Source: 73-13 sp035555435 (GTDB lineage Bacteria; Actinomycetota; Actinomycetes; Actinomycetales; Microbacteriaceae). From it: 64,000 nt of DNA. The stretch lies in assembly GCA_035555435.1 (NCBI GenBank), contig DATMGN010000062.1:1-64000 (forward strand), given 5' to 3'. The notes beneath the pieces were generated by a model. It was not told the DNA's origin. It was given only the letters and a program-made list of their open reading frames with translations, and made no database searches. Below, one piece after another: positions 46,337 through 55,663 of this stretch (position 1 is the stretch's first letter; each line of letters begins with the position of its first letter). The translations under genes and the position numbers were made by a program.

Positions 46337-47003
46337 CCGTCGGCTTCCGATACGCCTTGACCAGGTAGTCGATGCCCGACCACAGGGTCAGCGCGAGCAC
46401 GACGAGCATGAGCGGCCACGCCGTCCACGGCGCCGTGTCGCCGACGGCGAGCGGGAAGAGCAGCAGGACCGAGATCACGACCCCCTGCGCGGCCGTCTTC
46501 CACTTGCCGAGGCTGCCCGCGGGGATGACGCGGTCCTTGAGCGCGACGGCGCGCCACCAGGTGATGCCCCACTCGCGCAGCAGGATCAGGACGACGACGG
46601 GCCACCAGAACGCCGCCGGCGGCCACATGATCGCCATGCACACGAGCGCAGCGCCCGTCAGGCCCTTGTCGGCGATCGGGTCCAGGAAGATCCCGAAATC
46701 CGTCACCAGCCTGCGGCGGCGAGCGATGTGCCCGTCGATCGCATCGGTCGCGATCCCCACGACGAACAGGCCCGCGCCGAGCCAGTGGGCCCAGCTGCTC
46801 GCCCAGCCGCCCGGCCATCCGTGCGCCGGATCGAAGCGCTCGGTCAGCAGCGCCCACACCATCACGGGAATGAACGCGATCCGCACGAGTGAGATGACGT
46901 TCGGCAGGCACAGGATCGAGGCGGGCTCGGTCGCGGGGTCGCCGTCACGGACGAAGCGGCCGCGCAGCGGGTTCCTGGTCAGAAGGTTCCGCGAATCGGC
47001 CAC
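46329..47003 (-). CDS. pgsA: CDP-diacylglycerol-glycerol-3-phosphate 3-phosphatidyltransferase
   Basis: 224 residues. Membrane enzyme of phosphatidylglycerol synthesis. The CDP-alcohol phosphotransferase signature D-x2-DG-x2-AR-x8-G-x3-D-x3-D is met by DAIDGHIAR...FGIFLDPIAD (~88-113). About five membrane helices. The GTG start is 6 nt after -10 TAGCCT; that promoter overlaps the one of the divergent DUF1801 gene. Confidence 0.93.
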   Translation of the reverse strand: MADSRNLLTRNPLRGRFVRDGDPATEPASILCLPNVISLVRIAFIPVMVWALLTERFDPAHGWPGGWASSWAHWLGAGLFVVGIATDAIDGHIARRRRLVTDFGIFLDPIADKGLTGAALVCMAIMWPPAAFWWPVVVLILLREWGITWWRAVALKDRVIPAGSLGKWKTAAQGVVISVLLLFPLAVGDTAPWTAWPLMLVVLALTLWSGIDYLVKAYRKPTDA

Positions 47004-47009
47004 GTGACC

Positions 47010-47032
47010 AGGCTAGTCATCTCGCGTAGCGT
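47010..47032. promoter_or_regulatory. Overlapping divergent leaderless promoters, pgsA and DUF1801 gene
   Basis: The -10 of pgsA (TAGCCT, complement of 47010-47015) and the -10 of the DUF1801 gene (TAGCGT, 47027-47032) are 11 bp apart, back to back, each 6 nt from a GTG start. With a normal 17-bp spacing each -35 would fall within or beyond the other promoter's -10 region, so the two cannot be occupied at the same time. Confidence 0.55.
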
Positions 47033-47038
47033 CATCGC

Positions 47039-47449
47039 GTGGCCAAGGCACCCGAATCGAAGACCCGCCCTACAGGCGCCCCCGTGGCCGGCTTCCTCGC
47101 GACCATCGAGCCCGCCGAGCGGCGTGCCGAGGCCGAGCGGCTCGTCGGTCTCGCGACCGCCGTAACCGGGACGGCGCCGCTCATGTGGGGCGAGTCCATC
47201 GTCGGCTGGGGCGCGACCTCGATGCGCTACGCGAACGGCGCGGAGCTCGACTGGCCCGGGCTCGGCTACTCGCCCCGCAAGACGCAGCACACGCTCTACT
47301 TCCTCCACGGATTCGACGCGCTCCAGGACGAGCTCGCCCGGCTCGGCAGCCACACGCTCGGCAAGGGCTGCCTCTACATCAAGCGTCTCGACCGCGTCGA
47401 CGAGGACGTGCTCCGCGAGCTCGTCGCGCGCGCCTGGTCGCTCGCCTGA
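47039..47449 (+). CDS. DUF1801 protein
   Basis: 136 residues. The TAPLMWGESIVGWGATSMRYANG region and the end CLYIKRLDRVDEDVLRELV are typical of DUF1801 (YdhG-like), a small family of unknown function. The GTG start was taken because -10 TAGCGT lies exactly 6 nt before it. Confidence 0.9.
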   Translation: MAKAPESKTRPTGAPVAGFLATIEPAERRAEAERLVGLATAVTGTAPLMWGESIVGWGATSMRYANGAELDWPGLGYSPRKTQHTLYFLHGFDALQDELARLGSHTLGKGCLYIKRLDRVDEDVLRELVARAWSLA

Positions 47450-47493
47450 GCCGCCTCGCCACGCCTCGTATCGGGGCGACCTAGGCTGGCGCC

Positions 47494-48270
47494 GTGATCG
47501 ATGCGTACCTCGACCGGATCGGGCTCGCCCGGGAGGGGCTCGACCCGCTCGACGGCGCGGGGGTCCGACGGATCGCGGCGGCGCACGCGGCGAGCGTGCC
47601 GTTCGAGAACACGCGCGCGCATCGCGGCGAACGGATCTCGGTGCGCATCGACGACGTGCTGGAGCGGCTGGTCGAGCGCCGCGAAGGCGGCGTGTGCTAC
47701 GAGCTCAACGGCGGGCTCGCCTGGCTCCTCGAGCAGCTCGGCGCGAAGGTGCGACTGCTCGCGGCGCAGGTGCTCGTCGGGTCGGAGTCCTCCACCGCGA
47801 CGTCCGCCGGGCTGCCGATGAGCCACATGGCGCTCGTCGTCGAGCTGCCGGGCGAAGACCCGCAGCTCCTCGACGTCGGCTTCGGCGGCGATACGATCGT
47901 GCGCGCCGAGCCGGTCGACGGCGAGACCGTCGTCACGAGCCGTGGGACGTCCTACCGCGTCGACGCGCGGCCGCGCGAGCTCGCCGACTTCGAGGGCGTC
48001 GCCTGGTGGCACTCCACCAGTCCCGGATCGCGCTTCATGCGCGGCGTCATCGTCTCCTCCACGCGCGCGCACGGCATCGCGACGCTCTCCGGGCGCGACG
48101 AGGGCGAGCTGCGCTGGCGATTCCGCGGCGAGCTCGATGCCGAGGCCCGCGACATCGAGTACGTGCAGGCGCAGGCGATCGCGGCGGAGGTGTTCGGCCT
48201 GAGCGCGCCGCTCCCCCGGCGGGTGCTGCGCTACGGGCCGCTCGCGCCGGTCACGGCTCGCGGTCGGTGA
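47494..48270 (+). CDS. nat: Arylamine N-acetyltransferase
   Basis: 258 residues. Transfers acetyl from acetyl-CoA to arylamines or related compounds. The Cys-His-Asp triad is seen in REGGVCYELN (Cys ~68), LPMSHMALVVE (His ~111) and LLDVGFGG (Asp ~127). The GTG start lies 6 nt after -10 TAGGCT. The 3' end overlaps the ftsK 3' end by 20 nt, convergent. Confidence 0.94.
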   Translation: MIDAYLDRIGLAREGLDPLDGAGVRRIAAAHAASVPFENTRAHRGERISVRIDDVLERLVERREGGVCYELNGGLAWLLEQLGAKVRLLAAQVLVGSESSTATSAGLPMSHMALVVELPGEDPQLLDVGFGGDTIVRAEPVDGETVVTSRGTSYRVDARPRELADFEGVAWWHSTSPGSRFMRGVIVSSTRAHGIATLSGRDEGELRWRFRGELDAEARDIEYVQAQAIAAEVFGLSAPLPRRVLRYGPLAPVTARGR

Positions 48271-51031
48271 GCTGCCAGGCGTCCTCGTCATCGCGTTCGA
48301 TCGCCTCGCGGGCCTGGAACTGCGCCTCGATGGGGTCGTCGGCGTAGGGGTCGCGCCCTTCCCCTTCGACTCGCTGCGCTCGCTCAGGGAGCCGCGGGGC
48401 GGCCTGCGCCGAGGGCGCCGACGCGAGCTCGGGGAGCGCGGAGGCAGGGGCCGCATCGGCCGCATCGGCCGCGACCGGGCCGGGCATCGGGCCGCCGCCG
48501 CTCAGGCTCGCGAGCGTCTCCGCGAGCTGCTCGGGCTTCACGAGGACGTCGCGCGCCTTCGAACCCTCCGAGGGCCCCACGATCTGACGCGACTCCATGA
48601 GGTCCATGAGCCGCCCGGCCTTCGCGAAGCCGACACGCAGCTTGCGCTGCAGCATCGACGTCGACCCGAACTGCGTCGAGACGACGAGCTCGACCGCCTG
48701 CATGAGCACGTCGAGGTCGTCGCCGATGTCCGCGTCGATCTCCTTCTGCTGCGCGACCTGCTCGACGTCCGCGCGATACTCCGGTCGGGCCTGCGCGACG
48801 ACGTGACGCACGACCGCGTGGATCTCGTCCTCCGTGACCCACGCGCCCTGCACGCGGATCGCCTTGGAGGCGCCCATCGGCAGGAAGAGCCCGTCGCCCT
48901 GGCCGATGAGCCGCTCCGCGCCCGGCTCGTCGAGGATGACGCGCGAGTCGGTCATCGACGCGACGGCGAACGCGAGCCGCGAGGGCACGTTGGCCTTGAT
49001 GAGGCCCGTCACGACGTTGACGGAGGGCCGCTGCGTCGCGAGCACGAGGTGGATGCCGGCGGCGCGCGCGAGCTGCGTGATGCGCACGATCGAGTCCTCG
49101 ACGTCGCGCGGTGCGACCATCATGAGGTCCGCGAGCTCGTCGACGACGACGAGCAGGTACGGGTAGGTCGTGAGCTTGCGCTCGCTGCCGGGCGGCAGCA
49201 CGATCGTGCCCTCCGCGACGGCCCGGTTGAAGTCGTCGATGTGGCGGAACCCGAACGACGCGAGGTCGTCGTACCGCATGTCCATCTCCTTGACGACCCA
49301 GGCGAGCGCTTCGGCGGCCTTCTTCGGGTTCGTGATGATGGGCGTGATGAGGTGCGGCACGCCGGCGTAGGCGGCGAGCTCGACCCGCTTGGGGTCGACG
49401 AGCACCATGCGCACCTCCTGCGGCTTCGCGCGCATGAGGATCGAGGTGATCATCGAGTTGATGAAGGAGGACTTGCCGGCGCCGGTCGAACCGGCGACGA
49501 GCAGGTGGGGCATCTTCGCGAGGTTCGCGACGACGAAACCGCCCTCGACGTCCTTGCCGAGCGCGATCGTCATGGGGTGATCGGCCTTGGCCGCGGTGCT
49601 CGAGCGCAGCACGTCGCCGAGCGAGACGATCTCGCGATCCTTGTTGGGGATCTCGACGCCGATCGCCGACTTGCCCGGGATGGGCGAGAGGATCGTGACC
49701 TCGTTGGACGCGACGGCGTAGGAGATGTTCTTCGCGAGGGCGGTGACCTGCTCGACCTTGGTGCCGACGCCGAGCTCGACCTCGTAGCGGGTGACCGAGG
49801 GGCCGCGCGTGAAGCCGACGACCTTCGCCCCGACGCGGAACTGGTCGAGCACGCTCGTGATCGCCGCGACGACTTCGTCGTTCGCCGCGGAGCGCGCCTT
49901 CGGCGGGGTGCCGGCGGCAAGGATCGAGGCCGCGGGGAGCCGGTACACCTTGGGCGGCGTCGTGCCGGCCGCGGCCGCCACGGGCATGCCTGCGGCGGCG
50001 GGTACGGGCTGCTCCGGGGCCGCGGGGTCCATGCCGGCAGGTCGCTGCGCGAGCGCGGCGAGGTCGGCGTCGACGATCGCGATCTCCTCCGTGATCGCCG
50101 CGTCGGAGCCGAGCAGCTCGGTCGCCGCGGTCTCCGATCCGCTGAGCACCGGGGTGTCGAAGGCCTCGCCCTGCTTCTTCGCCTTGTTTCGGCGCCACCA
50201 CGGCAGGCTCTCTGGGACCTCTTCCTCCTCGAAGCCGAGGTCGCCGAGGCTGCCGAACGCGGGGAGCTCGCCGCTGTCGTTCTGCTCCGCGGGCGCGTCC
50301 TTCGGCGCGGCGGCGCCGAACAGCCAGGCGTAGAGCTCGTGCAGGCGTCGGCCGATGCGGTTCGGCGGTGTCTTCGTCATGATGAGGATGCTGAAGAACG
50401 CGATCGCGATGAGGATCGGGAGCGCCACCCACGGCGCGCCGAGCTGGGCGAAGGGCCACACGACGAGCCAGCCGATGATCCCGCCGGACTGCCCGAGCTC
50501 GTCGACCCCCATCCCCGGGGTCGCCATGCCGGCAGCGAGGTGCACGATGCCGGCGAGCCCGACGAGCAGCAGCCCCGTGCCGATGCCGATCCGCGTGTTG
50601 TCGTGGACGCTCGACGGGTGACGGAAGAGCCACGCGGCGAACATGATGAGGATGATCGGCAGTGCGGCGGCGAGACGGCCGACGAGGAGCCCGAACGTCC
50701 AGTTGGAGACGGTGCGGGCGACCTCGTTGGTGCCGAGGAACCACTCGATGACGATGCCCGCGATCGCGAGCAGGACGAGGAGGAACGGCACGCCGTCGCG
50801 GCGCTCGTCCTTCGCGAGCGACTCCTTGCCGAAGAGTCGGAATGCGCCACCGGTGAGGTGCGCGAGACCCATCCAGGCCTTGACGAAGCGGCCGACCTCG
50901 TCGCCGGCGCGATTTGACTGGGCCGCCTTCGCCTGGGCCGGCGTGTAGCGCTTCGTCGGCGTGCCCTGCGTGCGGGCGCGCGAGGTCGATGCGCCGCGCG
51001 AGCGCGTGGACGACTTCGTGCCCGAGGCCAT
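48251..51031 (-). CDS. ftsK: DNA translocase FtsK
   Basis: 926 residues. Four membrane helices at ~70-225, a linker, then the RecA-like motor (~390-790) with Walker A GSTGAGKSS and VVVDELADLMM, and the gamma domain (~795-865: LLQRKLRVGFAKAGRLMDLMESRQIVG) that reads polar DNA signals. After gamma an unusual ~65-residue tail includes LPERAQRVEGEGR, encoded by repeat B (48362-48389). The ATG (MASGTK) is exactly 6 nt after -10 TACGGT; a longer frame upstream is not used. Confidence 0.96.
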   Translation of the reverse strand: MASGTKSSTRSRGASTSRARTQGTPTKRYTPAQAKAAQSNRAGDEVGRFVKAWMGLAHLTGGAFRLFGKESLAKDERRDGVPFLLVLLAIAGIVIEWFLGTNEVARTVSNWTFGLLVGRLAAALPIILIMFAAWLFRHPSSVHDNTRIGIGTGLLLVGLAGIVHLAAGMATPGMGVDELGQSGGIIGWLVVWPFAQLGAPWVALPILIAIAFFSILIMTKTPPNRIGRRLHELYAWLFGAAAPKDAPAEQNDSGELPAFGSLGDLGFEEEEVPESLPWWRRNKAKKQGEAFDTPVLSGSETAATELLGSDAAITEEIAIVDADLAALAQRPAGMDPAAPEQPVPAAAGMPVAAAAGTTPPKVYRLPAASILAAGTPPKARSAANDEVVAAITSVLDQFRVGAKVVGFTRGPSVTRYEVELGVGTKVEQVTALAKNISYAVASNEVTILSPIPGKSAIGVEIPNKDREIVSLGDVLRSSTAAKADHPMTIALGKDVEGGFVVANLAKMPHLLVAGSTGAGKSSFINSMITSILMRAKPQEVRMVLVDPKRVELAAYAGVPHLITPIITNPKKAAEALAWVVKEMDMRYDDLASFGFRHIDDFNRAVAEGTIVLPPGSERKLTTYPYLLVVVDELADLMMVAPRDVEDSIVRITQLARAAGIHLVLATQRPSVNVVTGLIKANVPSRLAFAVASMTDSRVILDEPGAERLIGQGDGLFLPMGASKAIRVQGAWVTEDEIHAVVRHVVAQARPEYRADVEQVAQQKEIDADIGDDLDVLMQAVELVVSTQFGSTSMLQRKLRVGFAKAGRLMDLMESRQIVGPSEGSKARDVLVKPEQLAETLASLSGGGPMPGPVAADAADAAPASALPELASAPSAQAAPRLPERAQRVEGEGRDPYADDPIEAQFQAREAIERDDEDAWQLTDREP
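48362..48389. repeat. Intragenic repeat B, copy in ftsK
   Basis: CTTCGACTCGCTGCGCTCGC plus TCAGG on the plus strand, identical over about 26 bp to the copy in pheT (22819-22845). In FtsK it is read in a different frame and gives PERAQRVEG. Confidence 0.75.
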
Positions 51032-51079
51032 GTCTCGACCGTAACTCGAAGGTGAGACTTGCCCCCCGAACGACACTCG

Positions 51080-52279
51080 CTAGTAGCGGATGGCGTCGAT
51101 GACCTTGACGCGCACCGCGACGAGCGCCGGGAGCAGGCCCGCGAGCGCGCCGACTGCCGTCGCGGCGACGAGCCCGATGACGGCGGCCTCCGCGGGGAAC
51201 GGCACCGCGTCCTGGAGCCCCGGCGCGACGAAGCCGCGGACCCACTCGCTCTGCACGACGACGATCGCGAGCACCACGCCGAGGACGCCCGCGACGAGTG
51301 TCGCGAGCACCGACTCGAGCATGACGGCGAGGAACACGCGCGGCGCCGTCGCGCCGAAGGCCCGCCGGATCCCGATCTCGCGCACGCGCTGGCGGACCGT
51401 GACGAGCGCGATGTTGACGAGGCTCAGCGCCCCGAGCGCGAGGATGAGGCCCGCGATGCCGAGCAGCACGACCCGGATCGGCTCGAGCGGATCGCTCGTG
51501 CCCCAGGCGAGATAGTCCTGGCGCTGCACGTCGACGACGAAGCCCTCGCCGAGCGCTGACGCCACCTCGGCACGAATGCGTTCCTGCAGCGTGTCCGCGA
51601 GCTCGAGCGGCACCCAGAACTCGTACATCGGCGCCGCGGCCTGCGCGGGCGTCGCGATCGTGGCGAGCCCCGCGCCGAGCACATACGCCTGGAGACTCGG
51701 CGCGAACGGGTCCGGCGGGAGCACGCCGACGATCACACCGGTCGTCGGCTGCGCGCCGTACACCGTCACGGTGGGGTTGGTCGCGAGGTCCGGCGCGCCG
51801 AGACGCTGCCAGACCGCCTCGCTCACGACGAGCGCGGGGCTCAGTCGCGACTCGTCGTACGCGGTGAACCAGCGTCCCGTCGCGATCTCGACCCGGTGCA
51901 TGGGTCCGTATGCAGGGGCGACCGCGGTCAGCATGACCGAGTCCGCGCCGTCCGCGAACTGAATCCGCGAATCACTCCAGACCACGGCGCCCGCGTAGGT
52001 GATCGAGTAGCGTTCGACGACCTGCCGGAAGACCGCCTCGAGCCTCGCCGGATCCGCAGCGTCCCCCGTCTCGGCGTCGTACGGCGGGGCGAGCACGAGC
52101 GTCGCGGGCCGGCCGCCCCCGCGCTCGAGCTGCTCCGTCTGCGCCTGCGTCGCGACAGCGCCGATGCCGACCACCCCCGCGAGCGCCGCGACCGCGATCG
52201 CGACGCCGATGAGGCTCATGAGCACGCGAGCCCGGTGCACGCGGAACTCGGCCCACGCCTCGATGAGCGCGCCGATCAC
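51080..52279 (-). CDS. MacB/FtsX-type ABC permease
   Basis: 399 residues. One N-terminal membrane helix (~20-45), a MacB-like extracellular domain (~50-265), and three C-terminal helices (~275-395) of the FtsX family, with VREIGIRRAFGATAPRVFLAV between them. GTG start overlapping the ATPase stop (GTGA). With the HlyD-like and ATPase genes it forms a three-gene efflux or mechanotransmission system; the substrate is unknown. The 51032-51079 gap carries the ftsK promoter. Confidence 0.92.
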   Translation of the reverse strand: MIGALIEAWAEFRVHRARVLMSLIGVAIAVAALAGVVGIGAVATQAQTEQLERGGGRPATLVLAPPYDAETGDAADPARLEAVFRQVVERYSITYAGAVVWSDSRIQFADGADSVMLTAVAPAYGPMHRVEIATGRWFTAYDESRLSPALVVSEAVWQRLGAPDLATNPTVTVYGAQPTTGVIVGVLPPDPFAPSLQAYVLGAGLATIATPAQAAAPMYEFWVPLELADTLQERIRAEVASALGEGFVVDVQRQDYLAWGTSDPLEPIRVVLLGIAGLILALGALSLVNIALVTVRQRVREIGIRRAFGATAPRVFLAVMLESVLATLVAGVLGVVLAIVVVQSEWVRGFVAPGLQDAVPFPAEAAVIGLVAATAVGALAGLLPALVAVRVKVIDAIRY

Positions 52280-52968
52280 GACGCCGCCACGATCGGCTCG
52301 AGCACGCCCGCCTCGAGCCGGAAGCGTCGCCGCGCCATCGCCGCGATCGCCGGGTCGTGCGTGATCGTGATGAGCGCCGCCCCCGAGGCGCTCGAGATCT
52401 CGTCGAGCAGCGACATGACCGCGGCGCCCGTGTCCACGTCGAGCGCGCCCGTCGGCTCGTCCGCGAGGATGAGGCGCGGACCGCGCACGAGCGCGCGGGC
52501 GATCGCGACGCGCTGCTGCTCGCCGCCGGACAGCCGGTCGGGGGTCGAGTGCAGCCGGTCTCCGAGCCCGACGCGCTGCAGCATCTGCGTCGCGATGCGC
52601 TCCCGGCGCCAGAAATCGCGGCCGCGGGCGTACAGCAGCGGCGTCATCGCGTTCTCCAGCGCGGTCCGGCCCGGCAGCAGGTTGAACTGCTGGAAGACGA
52701 AGCCCACGTCCCGTCCGCGGGTGCGATCGCGGCGGCCGCCGGCGAGGCGCTCGAGCGGCCTGTCGTCGAACGCGATGCGCCCGCTCGTCGGGGTGTCGAG
52801 GAGTCCCAGCAGATTGAGGAGCGTCGACTTGCCGGAGCCGCTGCGCCCCACGATGCTCAGGTGGTCGCCGGCCTCGACGGTGAGGTCGACGCCGCGCAGG
52901 ATCTCGAGGCGCTCGCCGTCCGGCAGCAGGACCGACCTCGTGACCTGCTCGAGGCTGAGCAGCGCCAC
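52276..52968 (-). CDS. MacB-type ABC transporter ATPase
   Basis: 230 residues. Walker A GRSGSGKST, Q-loop VFQQFNLLPG, signature LSGGEQQR, Walker B LILADEPTGALD and H-loop ITHD are all intact. The GTG start shares one base with the stop of the HlyD-like gene (TAGTG). A longer frame upstream in another reading register is not real. Confidence 0.95.
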   Translation of the reverse strand: MALLSLEQVTRSVLLPDGERLEILRGVDLTVEAGDHLSIVGRSGSGKSTLLNLLGLLDTPTSGRIAFDDRPLERLAGGRRDRTRGRDVGFVFQQFNLLPGRTALENAMTPLLYARGRDFWRRERIATQMLQRVGLGDRLHSTPDRLSGGEQQRVAIARALVRGPRLILADEPTGALDVDTGAAVMSLLDEISSASGAALITITHDPAIAAMARRRFRLEAGVLEPIVAAS

Positions 52969-53948
52969 TAGCGGACTGCGCCCTCGAGCATGACGCCGCC
53001 GCCGTCGACCAGGGCGCCGTCGCCGCCGGGCACCGACGGCGCCCCCGGGACGAACTGCAGGATCGTTTCGCCCGCGTCGAGCCCCGTCGTGACCTCGACC
53101 ATGGCGCCGTCGTTGAGCCCGAGGCCCACGCGGCGCTCCTGTGTCGTGCCGTCGGGGAGCACGACGAAGACGATGCCGCTCTCGGCGAGCCCGAGCACCG
53201 CGGTCGTCGGCACGACGACGACGTTCTCGGCGATGCCGCCCGGAATGACGACGCTCGCCGTGAGCCCCGCGAAGACGGTGACGTCCGCCGGGACGGCGCA
53301 GCGCAGCAGGGGGCCGCTCGCGCTCCCCGATCCCGCGCCGCCGCCGTCCTGACCGGCGAGCGGCGTCACGATCTGCAGGTTGGTGCAGGTGAACGGCGCC
53401 GGCCCGCCGTTGACGGTGACGCTCGCCTCCGTCGGCCGCTGGATGAGCCGGTAGAGGTCCTCGGGCGGGATCGCACCCGAGACGTGGAACGTCGGCGGTG
53501 CGATCTGACCGATCGCCGTGCCCGCCGAGACGGAGGCGTCCTCGTAGGCGGTGAGGCTCGAAAGCGTGCCGCTCGCCGGCGCCGTGACGGTGCGCCACAC
53601 GGTCTGCACGCTGCCGTCGTCGGCCATCACGTCGCCGCGGATGCGCACGATGTCGGCGCCCGCGTCGACCCACTGCCCCGCCGTGACGTACACGTTCCAC
53701 ACGATGCCGGAGGCGGTCGCGGGGATCGGTACCGCGGCGTCCGCGGCGATCGTGCCGGACAGCGTGATGTCGTTCGCGACGGTGCCGCGGCCGACCTCCC
53801 AATGGGGCTCCACGATCTCGCCGCCCGGGCGGTCGGGATCCGGGGCCGCGCCCGCGTCCGGGAAGAACGCGATCTTGACGAGCGCCGCGGCCCCCACCGC
53901 GATGACGACGAGCCAGAGCACCTGCATGACGCGACGGAACACGGGCAC
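52968..53948 (-). CDS. HlyD/RND-type periplasmic adaptor-like protein
   Basis: 326 residues. One N-terminal membrane helix (~8-28), a lipoyl-like/barrel-sandwich part (~55-150, with TASGIVWNVYVTAGQWVDAGADIV), a Gly/Ser-rich loop (~205-215) holding part of the beta-barrel domain, and a membrane-proximal end (~235-305). Adaptors with MacB-like pumps in monoderms probably form an extracellular extension. The GTG start is 6 nt after -10 TAGGGT, which is the only evident promoter for the three genes. Confidence 0.88.
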   Translation of the reverse strand: MPVFRRVMQVLWLVVIAVGAAALVKIAFFPDAGAAPDPDRPGGEIVEPHWEVGRGTVANDITLSGTIAADAAVPIPATASGIVWNVYVTAGQWVDAGADIVRIRGDVMADDGSVQTVWRTVTAPASGTLSSLTAYEDASVSAGTAIGQIAPPTFHVSGAIPPEDLYRLIQRPTEASVTVNGGPAPFTCTNLQIVTPLAGQDGGGAGSGSASGPLLRCAVPADVTVFAGLTASVVIPGGIAENVVVVPTTAVLGLAESGIVFVVLPDGTTQERRVGLGLNDGAMVEVTTGLDAGETILQFVPGAPSVPGGDGALVDGGGVMLEGAVR

Positions 53949-53986
53949 GCGATGACCCTATTGGCAATCGCTGGGCGCGCGCCCGA

Positions 53987-55663
53987 CTACGCGTCGATCA
54001 CGACGGGCACGATCATCGGTCGGCGCCGATGCTTCGTATTGACCCACCGGCCCACCGTGCGGCGCACGACCTGCGCATACGAGTGGGTGTCCCGCACGCC
54101 GTTCGCGCCCGCCTCGGCGAGCGCAGCGACGATCTTCGGCACGACGTCGTGGAACACCTCCTCATCCTCCGCGAAACCGCGCGCCTGGATCTCCGGCCCC
54201 ACGACCGGCTTGCCCGTCTGGAGGTCCACCGCGACGAAGATCGAGATGAAGCCCTCCTCCGCGAGGATGCGGCGATCCTTCAGGTCGGCGTCGGTGATCT
54301 CGCCGACGGACGACCCGTCGACGTAGACGTAGCCGATGTCGAGCTGGCCGACGATCTTCGCGTCGCCGTCCCGCAGGTCGACGACCGTGCCGTTCTCCGT
54401 GATGATCGCGCGCTCGCGCGGCAGCCCGGTCTGGATCGCGAGCTCCGCGTTGGCGATGAGGTGGCGGGTCTCCCCGTGCACCGGCATCACGTTGCGGGGC
54501 TTCAGGATGTTGTAGGTGTAGAGCAGCTCGCCCGCCGCGGCGTGGCCGGAGACGTGCACGCGGGCGTTGCCCTTGTGGACGACCGTCGCACCGAGCTTCA
54601 TGAGGCCGTTGATGACGCGGTACACCGCGTTCTCATTCCCCGGGATGAGCGATGAGGCGAGGATCACCGTGTCGCCGGGGACGACCGAGATCTGGTGCTC
54701 CTGGTTCGCCATCCGTGCGAGCACCGCCATCGGCTCGCCCTGCGAGCCCGTCGACATGAAGACGAGCCGGTCCTGCGGGTAGTCGTCGGCGCGCTTGAGG
54801 TCCACGAGCACGCCGTCGGGCACGTGCAGATAGCCGAGGTCGGCCGCGATCGACATGTTGCGCACCATCGACCGGCCGACGAGCACGACCTTGCGGCCGT
54901 TCGCGACCGCCGCGTCGAGCACCTGCTGGACGCGATGCACGTGGCTCGAGAAGCTCGCGACGACGACGCGCTTCGGCGCCTTCGCCATGACCGACTCGAT
55001 GACGGGACCGATGTCGCGCTCGAGCGGGGTGAAGCCGGGGACGTCGGCATTCGTCGAGTCGACCATCGCGAGGTCGACGCCGTCCTCGCCGTAGCGGGCG
55101 AACGCGCGCAGGTCCGTGATCCGCCCGTCGAGCGGCAGCTGGTCCATCTTGTAATCGCCAGTGTGCAGGACGGTGCCGCCGGCGGTCCGGATGACGACGC
55201 CGAGCGCGTCGGGAATCGAGTGGTTGACCGCGACGACCTCGAGCTCGAAGGGCCCCAGGCGCTCGCGCTGCCCCTCCTTGACGCCGAGCGTGTAGGGCGA
55301 GATGCGGTGCTCCTTGAGCTTCGCCTCGACCAGCGCGAGGGTCAGCTGCGAGCCGATGAGCGGAATGTCGCCCTTCAGCCGCAGCAGGTACGGGACGGCG
55401 CCGATGTGGTCCTCGTGGCCGTGCGTGAGCACGACGCCCACGATGTCGTCGAGGCGATCCCGGATCGGACCGAAGTCAGGCAGGATCAGGTCAACGCCAG
55501 GATGCGTCTCCTCGGGGAAGAGGACGCCGCAGTCGAGCACGAGCAGCTTGCCGTCGATCTCGAAGACGGCCATATTGCGGCCGATCTCGCCGAGCCCGCC
55601 GAGCGGGATGATGCGCAGCGTGCCCGGCGCGAGCGCCGGCGGGTCGATGAGTCGGTCCGCCAT
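53987..55663 (-). CDS. rnj: Ribonuclease J
   Basis: 558 residues. Metallo-beta-lactamase motif THGHEDHIGAVPYLL (~80-94), a beta-CASP domain (~215-350), and a C-terminal domain (~455-558). It has 5'-to-3' exo- and endonuclease activity in RNA processing and decay, including rRNA maturation. Its ATG overlaps the stop of the META lipoprotein gene by one base. rnj normally follows dapA directly in actinobacteria. Confidence 0.96.
   Translation of the reverse strand: MADRLIDPPALAPGTLRIIPLGGLGEIGRNMAVFEIDGKLLVLDCGVLFPEETHPGVDLILPDFGPIRDRLDDIVGVVLTHGHEDHIGAVPYLLRLKGDIPLIGSQLTLALVEAKLKEHRISPYTLGVKEGQRERLGPFELEVVAVNHSIPDALGVVIRTAGGTVLHTGDYKMDQLPLDGRITDLRAFARYGEDGVDLAMVDSTNADVPGFTPLERDIGPVIESVMAKAPKRVVVASFSSHVHRVQQVLDAAVANGRKVVLVGRSMVRNMSIAADLGYLHVPDGVLVDLKRADDYPQDRLVFMSTGSQGEPMAVLARMANQEHQISVVPGDTVILASSLIPGNENAVYRVINGLMKLGATVVHKGNARVHVSGHAAAGELLYTYNILKPRNVMPVHGETRHLIANAELAIQTGLPRERAIITENGTVVDLRDGDAKIVGQLDIGYVYVDGSSVGEITDADLKDRRILAEEGFISIFVAVDLQTGKPVVGPEIQARGFAEDEEVFHDVVPKIVAALAEAGANGVRDTHSYAQVVRRTVGRWVNTKHRRRPMIVPVVIDA

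Noticed and set aside
51032..51076. Longer FtsK start (MSFGGQVSP...) 15 codons upstream
   Set aside because: The -10 box TACGGT sits 6 nt before the MASGTK start and would be inside the longer frame; the family starts near the shorter form.
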